Shown here: in pieces, positions 16,654-26,305 of the stretch
How the letters are laid out: every line of letters begins with the position of its first letter
Position numbering within the stretch: the first letter of the stretch is position 1
Assembly: GCF_001428485.1 (NCBI RefSeq)
Contig: NZ_LMHS01000003.1
Location: forward strand, 601,625-665,624
DNA length: 64,000 bases
Direction: 5' to 3'
Source: Microbacterium sp. Root180
Lineage (GTDB): Bacteria > Actinomycetota > Actinomycetes > Actinomycetales > Microbacteriaceae
Notes under the pieces: generated by a model
Seen by the model: only the letters and a program-made list of their open reading frames with translations
The model's database searches: none
Told to the model about the DNA's origin: nothing
Made by a program: the position numbers and the translations under genes

Positions 16654-17634
16654 ATGCCCGACGGAATCAACGCACGACCCTGGGCGGCCGCGGCGGCCAT
16701 CGCTCTCCTGGCTCTCGCGCTCGGCGGTTGCACCGCCGACTCGCGGACGCCCACGCCGGACGGCATCTCCCTCCCGAGCACGCCGACGTTGCGGTCCATC
16801 ATCGACGCGCAGCCCGAGCATCCGGTCTTCGAGCTCGTCCAGGAGACGACGGACTTCGACGGCGACCGGGCCGAGGTGGTGTCCTACGAGAGCGGCGGAC
16901 TCACCGTGCAGGCGGTCATCCGCAGACCGCCCTCGGGGGCACCGTCGAGTCCCGCGATCGTCTTCGTCCACGGCTCCACGGACGAGGAGGCCTACTCGGG
17001 GCTGACGGAGTACGACGATCTGGCAGACCTGCTCGTCGACAGCGGATACACCGTGGTGTCGCCCGACCTCCGCGGCCACGGCGACTCCGATGACGGCTCA
17101 TCGTGGGAGATCGACATGGACGTCGGCGCGACACTGGACGTCGTCAACGCCGTGCGCGCCACCGCGGCCGACTCCCGGGTGGATCCGGACCGCGTCGCGA
17201 TCGTCGGCCATTCGTCCGGCGGAACACTGGCCGTGAAGGCGTCGGTCGTCGATCCGCAGATCGCCGGGGCGATCGTCGCGCTCTCGCCGTCGCACGTCTC
17301 GCCGTGGGAGGAGGTGAAGACGTTCCTCTCCGGAACTCCGTCGTACGACACGGTCGTCGCCGCGCACGGCGACATCGACGAATCACCCGAGTACTGGCGC
17401 GACATCTCGGCGCTCACGTACGTCGACCGCGCGGCGGCACCGCTGCTCATCCTGCACGGCACCGCCGACGAGGTCGTGCCCATCGGGTGGTCCCGGTTCG
17501 TGCAGGCGCAGTGGTCGGCGGCCGGAAAGGACGTCACCCTGACCGAGGTCGAGGGGGCGGACCACTGGATGGACGGCGACGTCGCGCTCATCGACCGGAC
17601 GGTCTCCGGCTTCCTCGCGGAGCGCCTGCCCTGA
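16654..17634 (+). CDS. Secreted lipoprotein alpha/beta hydrolase (S9-like)
   Basis: 326 residues. A lipoprotein signal with lipobox LALGGC places the lipid-modified Cys at about 27. Then an alpha/beta hydrolase: oxyanion region VFVHGSTDEEAYSG, DLRGHGDS, nucleophile elbow GHSSGG near 190, acid HGTADEVVP near 273 and His in GADHWMDGD near 308. It would act as a cell-surface esterase or peptidase. The fold resembles dipeptidyl-peptidase-like hydrolases, but no beta-propeller is present. The start codon ATG lacks a strong ribosome-binding site. Confidence 0.87.
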   Translation: MPDGINARPWAAAAAIALLALALGGCTADSRTPTPDGISLPSTPTLRSIIDAQPEHPVFELVQETTDFDGDRAEVVSYESGGLTVQAVIRRPPSGAPSSPAIVFVHGSTDEEAYSGLTEYDDLADLLVDSGYTVVSPDLRGHGDSDDGSSWEIDMDVGATLDVVNAVRATAADSRVDPDRVAIVGHSSGGTLAVKASVVDPQIAGAIVALSPSHVSPWEEVKTFLSGTPSYDTVVAAHGDIDESPEYWRDISALTYVDRAAAPLLILHGTADEVVPIGWSRFVQAQWSAAGKDVTLTEVEGADHWMDGDVALIDRTVSGFLAERLP

Positions 17635-17641
17635 TCCGGGA

Positions 17642-18103
17642 TCAGCGGCGCACGTCGAAGAACGCGCGGAGCAGGGCGGATGCCTCGTCCTCGCGCACCC
17701 CTGCCACGACCTCGGCGCGGTAGGGCAGCCGACGGTCCCGCACGACGTCGTACACCGACCCGGCGGCGCCGGCCTTCTCATCCCACGCCCCGAAGACGAG
17801 GCGTGAGATGCGGGACTGCAGCACCGCGCCCGCGCACATCACACACGGCTCGAGGCTGACGACCAGGGTGCACCCTTCGAGGTTCCAGGAGCCGAGGGAT
17901 GCCGCGGCCTGCCGCAGCGCGACGATCTCGGCGTGGGCGGTCGGGTCGTGGGTGGCCTCGCGAAGATTGCATCCCTCTCCGATCACGCTGCCGGCGGCAT
18001 CCGTCACCACTGCCCCCACCGGCACGTCGCCGGCCGCGCCCGCGGCTTCGGCGAGCGCGAGCGCGCGTTCCATCGCAGCGAGGTCGGCGGGCTCGAAGGT
18101 CAC
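17642..18103 (-). CDS. tadA: tRNA-specific adenosine deaminase
   Basis: 153 residues from a GTG at 18103. The zinc-dependent deaminase motifs are HAEIVALRQAA (His-Ala-Glu near 58) and PCVMCAGAVLQSRISRLVFGAWDEKAGAAGS (PCxxC near 88). The latter is the TadA-specific pattern. It converts A34 to inosine in tRNA-Arg. The GTG start is preferred over an upstream in-frame codon at 18160 because TACGCT ends 6 nt before it. It converges with the lipoprotein hydrolase. Confidence 0.93.
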   Translation of the reverse strand: MTFEPADLAAMERALALAEAAGAAGDVPVGAVVTDAAGSVIGEGCNLREATHDPTAHAEIVALRQAAASLGSWNLEGCTLVVSLEPCVMCAGAVLQSRISRLVFGAWDEKAGAAGSVYDVVRDRRLPYRAEVVAGVREDEASALLRAFFDVRR

Positions 18104-18109
18104 AGCACG

Positions 18110-18115
18110 AGCGTA
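18110..18115 (-). promoter_or_regulatory. -10 element (TACGCT), leaderless promoter of tadA
   Basis: Minus-strand TACGCT, 6 nt, then GTG at 18103. Confidence 0.55.
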
Positions 18116-18164
18116 GGCCCGCACGGCCGCGCGCGAACACTCTCGAGCGAGCCGCCCCACGCAC

Positions 18165-18170
18165 TACCCT
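18165..18170 (+). promoter_or_regulatory. -10 element (TACCCT), leaderless promoter of upp
   Basis: TACCCT, 6 nt, then ATG at 18177. It is back to back with the tadA promoter, 50 bp away. Confidence 0.55.
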
Positions 18171-18176
18171 GGGCGT

Positions 18177-18809
18177 ATGCGCCTGCACGTCGCCGATCAT
18201 CCTCTCATCACCCACAAGCTCACGGTGCTGCGCGACGAGCGCACGCCGTCGCCGGTGTTCCGTCAGCTCACCGAGGAGCTGGTGACCCTCCTGGCGTACG
18301 AGGCCACGCGCAACGTGCGGGTGTCGCCGGTGGAGATCCAGACCCCGGTCACCACGACCACCGGTGTCAAGATCAGCGAGCCGCGACCGCTGGTGGTCCC
18401 GATCCTGCGCGCGGGCCTCGGGATGCTCGAGGGCATGGTGAAGCTCATCCCGACCGCCGAGGTCGGGTTCCTCGGCATGGTGCGCAATGAGGAGACTCTC
18501 GAGCCCTCGACGTATGCCGAGCGGCTCCCCGACGACCTCAGCGACCGTCAGTGCTTCGTGCTCGACCCGATGCTCGCGACCGGTGGATCGCTTGGCGCCG
18601 CGATCGAGTTCCTCTTCGCGCGCGGCGCGCAGGACGTCACGGCGATCTGCCTGCTCGGCGCCCCCGAGGGCGTCGCCGCGATCGACAAGCAGGTCGCCGG
18701 GCGCGACGTCACCCTCGTGCTCGGCGCGATGGACGAGCGGCTCAATGAGAAGGGCTACATCGTTCCCGGTCTCGGCGACGCGGGTGATCGGCTGTACGGC
18801 ACGGTCTGA
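18177..18809 (+). CDS. upp: Uracil phosphoribosyltransferase
   Basis: 210 residues, the usual length. PRPP-binding loop [10 protein letters not shown] near 130, uracil-binding C-terminus [17 protein letters not shown], and the N-terminal [19 protein letters not shown] that marks Upp. It makes UMP from uracil and PRPP in pyrimidine salvage. Divergent from tadA. Confidence 0.97.
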   Translation: MRLHVADHPLITHKLTVLRDERTPSPVFRQLTEELVTLLAYEATRNVRVSPVEIQTPVTTTTGVKISEPRPLVVPILRAGLGMLEGMVKLIPTAEVGFLGMVRNEETLEPSTYAERLPDDLSDRQCFVLDPMLATGGSLGAAIEFLFARGAQDVTAICLLGAPEGVAAIDKQVAGRDVTLVLGAMDERLNEKGYIVPGLGDAGDRLYGTV

Positions 18810-18812
18810 GCG

Positions 18813-19376
18813 TCACCTCCGGGAATCGCGTCGAGGATCGCCCCCGCCGGTCGCCACGCGCTGCCGGGAACCGGATCGCAGCCCGATGCGCGCCGTGACC
18901 GTGAAGGCACCGGCCGCGATCGCATAGAAGGCAAGGTCGGCGACGACCTTGCCGGCCAGGAGTCCCCACATCGGGTCCGCGAACACCAGGACGCCGGCCA
19001 CGAGCGCGGCCGGACGGATCAGGAAGGTGTCGAGCAGCTCCGCGACGCCGAACTCGGCGACCAGGAGCATCCCGGTGCGAGCCGCCGCGCGGCGACGCGG
19101 CGAAGGCCCCGTCCGCTGCTCGAGGTAGATCGTGACGGCGAGGACGGCATAGAACCCGACGGCCTCGCCCGCGACGGCCGCGAAGGCGATCGCTGCCGGG
19201 GCGTCGGTCCACGCCGTCACACCGAGTCCGGCGACGACCATCGCCGCGGTGCCGACGATCTCAGCCGGGAGGTAGCGCGTGATCCAGAAGACGATCCCGC
19301 GCCTCCGGGCGCGAGGAGCGGCGGGAATCGGGCCCCGCGCCGTCTCGTCGACGGTTCCGGTGGCGATCGCGCTCAT
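18813..19376 (-). CDS. Membrane protein of unknown function
   Basis: 187 residues. A basic N-terminus (RARRRGIVFW) is followed by about four or five hydrophobic segments (about 36-55, 60-82, 100-115, 120-140, 142-162) and an Arg-rich tail. I do not recognise a family. It converges with upp with 3 nt between stops. A 38-bp hairpin sits about 55 nt upstream of the ATG, in its likely 5' leader. Confidence 0.65.
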   Translation of the reverse strand: MSAIATGTVDETARGPIPAAPRARRRGIVFWITRYLPAEIVGTAAMVVAGLGVTAWTDAPAAIAFAAVAGEAVGFYAVLAVTIYLEQRTGPSPRRRAAARTGMLLVAEFGVAELLDTFLIRPAALVAGVLVFADPMWGLLAGKVVADLAFYAIAAGAFTVTARIGLRSGSRQRVATGGGDPRRDSRR

Positions 19377-19431
19377 CTCGCACCCCCTTCCCCGTGACAG
19401 AGGAAGGCAGGGCGCGCGTGATACGGAAGAT

Positions 19432-19469
19432 GGTGCGGCATCCGCCCCTCGCCGAACGAATGCCGCACC
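19432..19469. promoter_or_regulatory. Hairpin in the probable 5' leader of the 18813-19376 gene
   Basis: 13-nt arms with one mismatch (GGTGCGGCATCCG and CGAATGCCGCACC) around a 12-nt loop. It lies between two minus-strand genes and could end the upstream DUF3467 transcript or act in the leader of the next gene; the 19377-19562 gap otherwise shows no gene. Confidence 0.45.
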
Positions 19470-19562
19470 CGCGTCTCTTCGACGCGAATCCCACGCTAGG
19501 CGACGGATCTGATCACGCGAACGGGGTTGACATGCCCGCCTGCGCCATTTACTGGCGGCGCT

Positions 19563-19883
19563 TCATTCCTCGAGGAGAGGGTCCTGGGGGCTGCGCCTCC
19601 CGGTCTCCTGCTCCCAGAACTCGAGCTGCTGGGTGAGCGCCTTGGCGAGTTCGAACACCTGCTCGGGAGGGATGCGGATGCGGCTGACGACGCGTGCGGG
19701 CACGATCGTGTGCCGTTCTCCGGTCTCGGCGTCGACCTGCTCGCGCGGCGGCTGCGCGAGGGTGAGGAAGTCCATCACGAAGACGGTAGGCGTGTGCCAG
19801 ACGTTCGCGAAGTCGGCGTAGGCGCCGCCGATGTGCTCCGGGGGCAGGTCGATCTCGAACTGGCGGGGTGCCTCATCGGCCAT
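19563..19883 (-). CDS. DUF3467 family protein
   Basis: 106 residues: ADFANVWHTPTVFVMDFLTLAQ, then VSRIRIPPEQVFELAKALTQQLEFWEQETG. This is the complete DUF3467 pattern, a small beta-rich domain of unknown role found widely in bacteria. A ribosome-binding sequence (AGGAGGCATCC) precedes the ATG. It follows the nuclease-helicase gene by 41 nt on the same strand. Confidence 0.9.
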   Translation of the reverse strand: MADEAPRQFEIDLPPEHIGGAYADFANVWHTPTVFVMDFLTLAQPPREQVDAETGERHTIVPARVVSRIRIPPEQVFELAKALTQQLEFWEQETGRRSPQDPLLEE

Positions 19884-19924
19884 GGATGCCTCCTTCTGCC
19901 GCTGAGCGCGAGTCTACGCGCGGC

Positions 19925-22900
19925 TCAGCGGCGCCCGACCAGCCGGGCGAATCCGCTCAGCCGGGCGACTCCTTCGGGCGTGTACGGCAGGTCGTCCAGC
20001 AGGGCTGGGGAGTGCACGAGGTAGGCGGTGTGCTTGGCGCGGGAGATCGCGACGTTGAGCCGGTTGCGCAGCAGCAGGAATTCCAGTCCGCGCGGGGCGT
20101 CTCGGCCGGAGGATGCTGCCAGCGACACGATGGCCACCGCAGCCTCCTGCCCCTGGAACTTGTCGACCGTGCCGACCGGAATGTCGGTGAATCCGGCGGC
20201 GGCGAGCGCCTCCTCCACGGCGACCTGCTGCGCGTTGTAGGGAGTGACGACGATGATGTCGCTCTGTGCGAGCGGGCGGACCGGCTGCACCGTCGCCGCG
20301 TCGGCGTCGTCGACGGCGACGTCGGTCCACGGCCGACCGACGAGGTCACGCACGATCGCGACCACCCGATCCGCCTCTTCGACCGAGCGGGTCGCGTTGC
20401 CGTGATGGCGGACGGGCACCGGCACCACACCCGCCGGCACGCCCTCGATGCGGCGCAGCCCCGTCGAGGGATGGGCCTCGAGTTCTCCCCGGTACGAGAG
20501 ATGCGACACGGGCTCGGCGATGTCGGGGTGCATCCGCCGCGTGCGCGCGAGGAAGTAGCCGTACTCGGGCGGGATGACGTCGGCGCCGTCCATCACCCAG
20601 CCGAGCGCCGAGGTGTCGACGGGTTCGGGGTGGGTGCCCTGACTCACCTGCGGCAGCTGCTGGGGATCGCCGAGGAGCAGGAGACGTGGCGCCGCCACGG
20701 ACACCGCGACGGTCGAGGCGAGGGAGAACTGGCCGGCCTCGTCGATGACGAGCAGGTCGAGGCTGCCGCGCGGAATGCGACCCTGGTGGCTGAAATCCCA
20801 CGCGGTGCCGCCGATGACGAAGCCGGTCTCGGCCTGCTCGGCCGCGAACGCCATGACCCCGTTCTTCGGAATCGCAGTGAACCCGTGGTCGGCCGCGGCA
20901 TCCTTCGGCGCCTTCGCCACGGCCTGCGGCGCGACCCCGGCGGCGATGACGCGTTCGAGCAGCTGCTCGACGGTGGCGTGCCCCTGCGCGACGACGCCGA
21001 TCTTGAACGCGTGGTCGCGAACGAGCCGGGCGATGACGTGCGACCCGACGTACGTCTTGCCGGTTCCGGGAGGCCCCTGCACGGCGAGGTAGCTGCGATC
21101 CAGATCGAGCACCGCTCGGACGATCGCGTCGACGTCGTCTCCCGTCGATGCGGGAAGCGCGCCGGAACGGGTGCGCGGCGGGCGACGCCGCAGGATGTCG
21201 GTCGCCGGGTCGGCGGGGAACTCCGGCGCGGCGTCGAGGACCGCATCGGCCCACGCGTCGATCGCCGACTGCTGGTTGCCCGCCGACGGCGGGGCGGCGG
21301 GAGTGAGCGCGATCGGGAGACGGGACCACGTGACGCCGTCGACCGCCGTCTCCTCGACGATCGCCCCGTCGTCGAGGACGTCGATCACCGTGATCGTGCG
21401 GTACGAGTGGATCCAGCGCACCGTCGGCTCGAACGGATACGGCGCGGGCAGCTCGTACAGCGCGAACGGGTTGGCCCCCGTGCTGAGCCGCGTGCCGGGT
21501 GCGAGTTCGCCGCGCAGCTCGATCGTGCGTCGCTCGCCCCCGCGGCCGCTCTCGGCGAAATGCCAGTCCTCGACGACGCGGCTCCGCGCGGGGTCGATGA
21601 CCACGACGTCCCGCGTCTCCTCCCACAGCGAGACCGGCTCACGCAGCCTCAGGAAGTGCGTGGCCCAGAACGACTTCGCCTCGCGCGGGTAGTAGTCGAT
21701 CGCCGCCGCGCCGAGCCGCAGCGACTGCGCTTCGGCCGAATCGGTGGGATGCTGCGCGGCGAGCCGGTCGAGCGCGAGGGCACGCGGCGAGGGCTCGTAG
21801 GTCCGCTCGTCGGGCTCAGGGTTCGGCGAGGGCCGCATGCCGGTCTCACGCGCCCGATCGACGAGCCAGTCCCGCAGGCGACGCGTCGATACGCAGTCGT
21901 AGCGGTTGTAGTCGGCCAGGTCGTCGAGGATGGCCGAGCCCTCGGCATCCGCTCCGTCGGTGATCAGCGCGCGCGCCTCGACGTACCGGACGATCGAGTC
22001 ATCGCCCTTCTGCACGTCGCTCGTGCGCACCTCGTCACCCATGTACAGCGGTTCGAGCTTCTTGATCGAGTACGAGCGCGACCCGACGCGCAGTGCGCGC
22101 CGGACGATCGGATAGAGATCGACGAAGACGCCGTCGCGCAGCAGCCGGTCGACGTCGGCCTCTCGCACGCCGTGCCGGGCGGCCATCGCCAGCAGGTGCG
22201 TGGGCTCGTAGGGCGCGTAGTGGTAGATGTGCATCCCCGGGAACTGCAGACGCCTCAGGTTGACGATGTCGAGGAACGTCTCGAGCGCCCGCTTCTCTTC
22301 GGCGAACGTGTGCGCCCACAGTGCGGTGTACTCTTCGCGGCCGTCGACCCACCCGAACAGATAGTCGATGCCCCACTGCACCGGCTCACTCTCGCGGCCC
22401 GGCGGATTGGTCTCCGTGTGGAGCGGATCGCCCTCGAAGTCGAAGAACAGGTCGCCGTGGTCGGGCCGGGGAAGGGCCCCCAGTGCGGTCGGAGCCACGA
22501 CCCGGAAGGTGGGGACCGGCGGGGCGGCTGCGGGGTCGGGCTTCTGCGCCACCAGCGGCGGGGTGCCGGCGGGGCTGTCGAGCTGCAGCCGGGCCTGCGT
22601 GCGCAGCATCCCGAACGTCTCGGGGTTCATACCCGCCGGACCGACGGGCGCTGTGGCGAGGTCGTCGATCGTGCGAACGCCCGCGCTGCGCAGCCGCGCG
22701 CGCTGCACGGGTCGCATGCCCGCCACGAGAAGCAGGTCGCGGGATGCCACGACCTCGGCGTCGCACGTGGCGCAGCGACCGCACGCCATGATGTCGAGAT
22801 CGCCGCGGGCATCGCCCCAGGCGATCGGCTCGCCGTGGCTCCCGAGGTCCAGGCGACGGTCGGCGATCAGCGCGGCGAGCCGCTCGCGTCGCAGCGAGAA

Positions 22901-23467
22901 GACGGGGAGCAGGTCGTCGACCTGATGCTCGCTGACGGTTCCGTCCCCCAGCAGCAGCTCCACCCGATCGGCACGCGCCACGCCGAGGCGGTCGAGCTGA
23001 TCGACATACGCCGCGAGCTGCATGAGGGCGGTGACGCGCGCACGACGAGCCAGCTTGGTGTCCTGGACCACCCACCGGCCGGCGTCGTCGCGCACGAGGA
23101 AGTCCGCGAAGCCGACGAAATCGGTGGTCGCGAAGGCGGCCTGGTAGACCACGTCGGCGTCCGACGCCAGCGCGGCGTCGGTCATCGCCACGGCGGCGGC
23201 GAGAGCGGCGGAATCGGACGACCGCGTCTCGGGGATCTCGACGACCGCCGAGCCGAACTGCGCGATGTAGTCGACGAGCACGCGCCGCTCGTGCGCCGTG
23301 CCGAGCCGGCCTGCGCGCTCGAGGGTGAGGTCTTCGGGCTCCTCGACGGCGGCGACCCGTCCGAGCCGGGCGTCGATGGCGCGCAGCCACGCGAATTCGC
23401 ACTCGGCCGCGGCCTTGAGGTCACTCGCGCTCCAGACGATCCGGCCCTCGTCTTCGATGTATCGCAT
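19925..23467 (-). CDS. TM0106-family RecB-like nuclease fused to SF1 helicase
   Basis: 1180 residues in three parts. (1) RecB/Cas4-like nuclease at about 1-240: GFADFLVRDD, then VVQDTKLARRARVTALMQLAAY (acidic/Lys catalytic set and QLxxY), with Cys23 and a CGRCATC cluster near 227-233 placed like a Cas4/AddB iron-sulfur site. (2) A middle RNase H-like DnaQ/predicted exonuclease region (DLFFDFEGDPLHTE, about 340). (3) DNA2/SMUBP2-type helicase: Walker A VQGPPGTGKT near 800, Walker B LLVIDEAGQ near 906, GDPQQLPQVSQG, and C-terminal TVDKFQGQEA and SRAKHTAYLVHS. Probably DNA or RNA repair; the biological role of this family is not established. Confidence 0.92.
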   Translation of the reverse strand: MRYIEDEGRIVWSASDLKAAAECEFAWLRAIDARLGRVAAVEEPEDLTLERAGRLGTAHERRVLVDYIAQFGSAVVEIPETRSSDSAALAAAVAMTDAALASDADVVYQAAFATTDFVGFADFLVRDDAGRWVVQDTKLARRARVTALMQLAAYVDQLDRLGVARADRVELLLGDGTVSEHQVDDLLPVFSLRRERLAALIADRRLDLGSHGEPIAWGDARGDLDIMACGRCATCDAEVVASRDLLLVAGMRPVQRARLRSAGVRTIDDLATAPVGPAGMNPETFGMLRTQARLQLDSPAGTPPLVAQKPDPAAAPPVPTFRVVAPTALGALPRPDHGDLFFDFEGDPLHTETNPPGRESEPVQWGIDYLFGWVDGREEYTALWAHTFAEEKRALETFLDIVNLRRLQFPGMHIYHYAPYEPTHLLAMAARHGVREADVDRLLRDGVFVDLYPIVRRALRVGSRSYSIKKLEPLYMGDEVRTSDVQKGDDSIVRYVEARALITDGADAEGSAILDDLADYNRYDCVSTRRLRDWLVDRARETGMRPSPNPEPDERTYEPSPRALALDRLAAQHPTDSAEAQSLRLGAAAIDYYPREAKSFWATHFLRLREPVSLWEETRDVVVIDPARSRVVEDWHFAESGRGGERRTIELRGELAPGTRLSTGANPFALYELPAPYPFEPTVRWIHSYRTITVIDVLDDGAIVEETAVDGVTWSRLPIALTPAAPPSAGNQQSAIDAWADAVLDAAPEFPADPATDILRRRPPRTRSGALPASTGDDVDAIVRAVLDLDRSYLAVQGPPGTGKTYVGSHVIARLVRDHAFKIGVVAQGHATVEQLLERVIAAGVAPQAVAKAPKDAAADHGFTAIPKNGVMAFAAEQAETGFVIGGTAWDFSHQGRIPRGSLDLLVIDEAGQFSLASTVAVSVAAPRLLLLGDPQQLPQVSQGTHPEPVDTSALGWVMDGADVIPPEYGYFLARTRRMHPDIAEPVSHLSYRGELEAHPSTGLRRIEGVPAGVVPVPVRHHGNATRSVEEADRVVAIVRDLVGRPWTDVAVDDADAATVQPVRPLAQSDIIVVTPYNAQQVAVEEALAAAGFTDIPVGTVDKFQGQEAAVAIVSLAASSGRDAPRGLEFLLLRNRLNVAISRAKHTAYLVHSPALLDDLPYTPEGVARLSGFARLVGRR

Positions 23468-23563
23468 GCCCGCCCTTCTTCCTCACGACCCTAGCCGCGG
23501 CATCCGACAGCTCCGGCTCGCGCTCCCTCGCCCTCCCTCGGCGCGCCGCGGGACCACGCCTGC

Positions 23564-23569
23564 CAGACT
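23564..23569 (+). promoter_or_regulatory. -10-like element (CAGACT) for nadE
   Basis: CAGACT, 6 nt, then ATG at 23576. The first base deviates from TANNNT, so this is a weaker case. Confidence 0.4.
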
Positions 23570-23575
23570 GGGGAC

Positions 23576-25630
23576 ATGAGCCTCCCCTTCGAGAGCGCCT
23601 ACCGGCACGGGTTCGCCCGCATCGCGGCCTGCACGATCCCGGTCGCGATCGCCGATCCCGCCGCGAACGCGGATGCCGTGCTCGCGACGGTGCGCGAGTG
23701 CGATGCGGACTCGGTGGCGGTCGCACTCTTCCCCGAGCTGTGCCTCACCGGGTACTCCATCGAGGACCTCGTGATGCAGGATGCCGTGCTCGACGCCGTC
23801 GAAGCCGCGATCGAGCGCCTTGTCGAGGCATCCGTCGAGCTCTTTCCCGTGATCGTGGTCGGCGCACCGCTGCGCCACCGCAGCCGCCTCTACAACTGCG
23901 CCGTCGTGATCCACCGCGGGGAACTGCTCGGCGTCGCTCCGAAGTCGTACCTGCCGACCTACCGCGAGTTCTACGAGCGGCGCTGGTACGCGCCCGGCGA
24001 CGACCAGATCGGCGAGGACATCCGCATCGGATCGCTCGAGTCCCCCTTCGGTCCCGACCTGCTGTTCGAGGCGCTCGACGTTCCCGGACTCGTCGTGCAC
24101 GCCGAGGTGTGCGAAGACGTGTGGGTGCCGATCCCGCCGTCCGCCGGCGCGGCCCTCGCCGGTGCCACGGTGCTGCTCAACCTCAGCGGCAGCCCGATCA
24201 CGATCGCCCGCGCCGAGGACCGCAAGGACCTCTGTCAGTCGCAGTCGCTGCGCTGCCTCGCCGCGTATGCATATGCCGCCGCCGGCATGGGCGAGTCGAC
24301 CAACGATCTGTCGTGGGATGGACAGACCATGATCTACGAGGGCGGCGCGCTGCTCGCCGAGACCGAGCGGTTCCCCGACGGCCCGCGCCGGTCGGTGGCC
24401 GACGTCGACCTCGACCGACTTCGCCAGGATCGCCTCCGACAGGGCACGTTCGACGACAACCGCCGCACCTACGACCCGCGGTTCCGGGTCGTGCACTTCG
24501 AGCTCGACCCGCCCGCGGCCGACATCGGTCTCCGGCGCACCCTCGACCGCTTCCCGTTCGTGCCCGACGACCCCGCGCGACTCGCACAGGACTGCTACGA
24601 GGCGTTCAACATCCAGGTGTCGGGGCTGGTCCAGCGCATGGAGGCGATCGGCCGGCCGAAACCCGTCATCGGGGTCAGCGGCGGACTGGACTCGACGCAC
24701 GCGCTCCTGGTCATCGCCCGGGCGATGGACCGTATGGGCCGGCCGCGGTCCGACATTCTGGCGTACACGATGCCCGGATACGCCACGAGCGACCACACGA
24801 AGTCGAATGCGATCGCTCTGGCCGAATCGGTCGGCGCGTCGATCGAGACGATCGACATCCGCCCCGCGGCGGGTGAGATCTTCGAGGGCATCGGGCACGC
24901 GTTCGCCGACGGCGAGCCGGTGCACGACGTGACGTTCGAGAACGTGCAGGCCGGCATCCGCACCGACTTCCTGTTCCGCCTGGCGAACCAGCACGGCGGC
25001 ATGGTCATCGGCACGTCCGACCTGTCCGAGCTCGCGCTGGGCTGGGCGACCTATGGCGTCGGAGACCAGATGAGCCACTACGCGGTCAACGCGGGCGTGC
25101 CGAAGACGCTCATCCAGCACGTGATCCGGTGGGTCGTCGCCAATCGCGAGGGTGTCGACGATGCCGAGGCCGCCGTGCTCCAGTCGGTGCTCGACACCGA
25201 GATCAGCCCCGAGCTGGTCCCGGCGGGTCAGGACGGCAGGATGCAGTCGACGGAGGACCGCATCGGCCCGTACGCGCTGCACGACTTCGCGCTGCACCAC
25301 ATCCTGAGGTACGGCTTCCGGCCTTCGAAGATCGCCTTCCTCGCGGCGAAGGCGTGGGGGGACAAGGATGCCGGCGCCTGGCCGCCCGGATTCCCCGACG
25401 ACGATCGCTACGCCTACGACCTGCCGACCGTCGCGAAGTGGCTGCAGGTGTTCCTGCGGCGCTACTTCGCCTTTGCGCAGTTCAAGCGCTCCGCGATCCC
25501 CAACGGCCCGAAGGTGTCGCCGACCGGTTCGCTCTCACCGCGCGGAGATTGGCGGGCACCTTCAGACGGCAACGCCAACGCGTGGATCGCGGAGCTCAAG
25601 GCCGCCCTGCCCGAGCTCGTCGAGGAGTGA
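23576..25630 (+). CDS. nadE: Glutamine-dependent NAD+ synthase
   Basis: 684 residues. N-terminal nitrilase-type glutaminase with the Glu-Lys-Cys triad visible: [10 protein letters not shown] (Glu near 51), [17 protein letters not shown] (Lys near 121) and EVCEDVW (Cys near 178). C-terminal ATP-pyrophosphatase synthetase with SGGLDST near 368. Ammonia released from glutamine is channelled to amidate nicotinic acid adenine dinucleotide, the last step to NAD+. The length matches the actinobacterial long form (about 680). Confidence 0.97.
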   Translation: MSLPFESAYRHGFARIAACTIPVAIADPAANADAVLATVRECDADSVAVALFPELCLTGYSIEDLVMQDAVLDAVEAAIERLVEASVELFPVIVVGAPLRHRSRLYNCAVVIHRGELLGVAPKSYLPTYREFYERRWYAPGDDQIGEDIRIGSLESPFGPDLLFEALDVPGLVVHAEVCEDVWVPIPPSAGAALAGATVLLNLSGSPITIARAEDRKDLCQSQSLRCLAAYAYAAAGMGESTNDLSWDGQTMIYEGGALLAETERFPDGPRRSVADVDLDRLRQDRLRQGTFDDNRRTYDPRFRVVHFELDPPAADIGLRRTLDRFPFVPDDPARLAQDCYEAFNIQVSGLVQRMEAIGRPKPVIGVSGGLDSTHALLVIARAMDRMGRPRSDILAYTMPGYATSDHTKSNAIALAESVGASIETIDIRPAAGEIFEGIGHAFADGEPVHDVTFENVQAGIRTDFLFRLANQHGGMVIGTSDLSELALGWATYGVGDQMSHYAVNAGVPKTLIQHVIRWVVANREGVDDAEAAVLQSVLDTEISPELVPAGQDGRMQSTEDRIGPYALHDFALHHILRYGFRPSKIAFLAAKAWGDKDAGAWPPGFPDDDRYAYDLPTVAKWLQVFLRRYFAFAQFKRSAIPNGPKVSPTGSLSPRGDWRAPSDGNANAWIAELKAALPELVEE

Positions 25631-25673
25631 GCGAGCCGGATGCCGCGCCACGAGGCCTCCGTGGGGCCGAGCG

Positions 25674-26252
25674 TCAGACCGGCGCCGCACCGTAGGCGAG
25701 TGTGATCACCCAGCTGTCGCGCGACAGATCGGCGAGCTGGTAGTAGACCCGGCGGTCGGGGATCCAGCCCTTCGTCAGCGGGCTGTCCAGTCGCACGTGC
25801 TCCGCAGCCACCCGCGCGCCGCGCCCGTCCGCGTCGCGAACGGCCTGCACCCGGGTCCAGTGCGCGACGAGCTTGCCGAGGTCGGTCTCCTCGAGCATGT
25901 GGGAGTGCCGCTTCATCTGGTGCAGGGTCGGCTCGTCAGGGTGGGCGTCGCGCAGATCGAGTCCGAGCGGAATCGCGGGATCGGCCACGGCGACCACGGT
26001 CGCCGCACGGAAGTTGGCGTTGCGGATGCCCAGCGGCACCTCTTCACCCTCGACCTCGGCGATGAGCTGCGTGTGGAAGCCGAACTGCCCCGGCGCCTCG
26101 CGCTCGATGCGGACCGCCTTCTCCTCGACCCCGAGCTGGGCCGCGACGATCTCGCGGGCGAGCGCGCGCTTGCGATCGTGCTCCGGCATCTTCGGGTCCC
26201 AGCCGAGCCGGGCGGTGATGCCCGAGGGGGTGTCGAGCAGAACGGATTGCAT
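25674..26252 (-). CDS. Divergent 4'-phosphopantetheinyl-transferase-like protein, probably degenerate
   Basis: 192 residues. Layout resembles PPTases: ANFRAATVVAVADPAIPLGLDLRDAHPDE fits the GVD(I/V)E strand, and VAHWTRVQAVRDADGRG matches the W-(T/S)-x-K-E-A-x-x-K segment but with Gln and Asp in place of the conserved Lys residues, and Asp-Arg-Asp in place of the Asp-x-Glu metal pair. If the assignment is right, the enzyme is unlikely to be a normal PPTase. GAGGCGCACC precedes the ATG. It converges with nadE. The assignment is from motif layout, so moderate confidence only. Confidence 0.5.
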   Translation of the reverse strand: MQSVLLDTPSGITARLGWDPKMPEHDRKRALAREIVAAQLGVEEKAVRIEREAPGQFGFHTQLIAEVEGEEVPLGIRNANFRAATVVAVADPAIPLGLDLRDAHPDEPTLHQMKRHSHMLEETDLGKLVAHWTRVQAVRDADGRGARVAAEHVRLDSPLTKGWIPDRRVYYQLADLSRDSWVITLAYGAAPV

Positions 26253-26305
26253 GGTGCGCCTCTTCCCGCGGTGGCCCGCATCCTCATCCTGTCCCCCAGG
26301 ACGAG

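Noticed and set aside
19505..19560. TTGACA-containing possible plus-strand promoter before DUF3467
   Set aside because: It would drive antisense transcription of DUF3467 and has no good -10 at 17 nt; probably chance.
19868..23494. A very long plus-strand reading frame (over 1200 codons) across the nuclease-helicase gene
   Set aside because: It is antisense to a gene with clear motifs and is Arg/Val/Gly-rich with no recognisable domain; long open antisense frames are expected at this GC content.
23483..25300. Minus-strand frame of about 600 codons opposite nadE
   Set aside because: Shadow of nadE; composition is that of a reverse-complement frame and there are no motifs.
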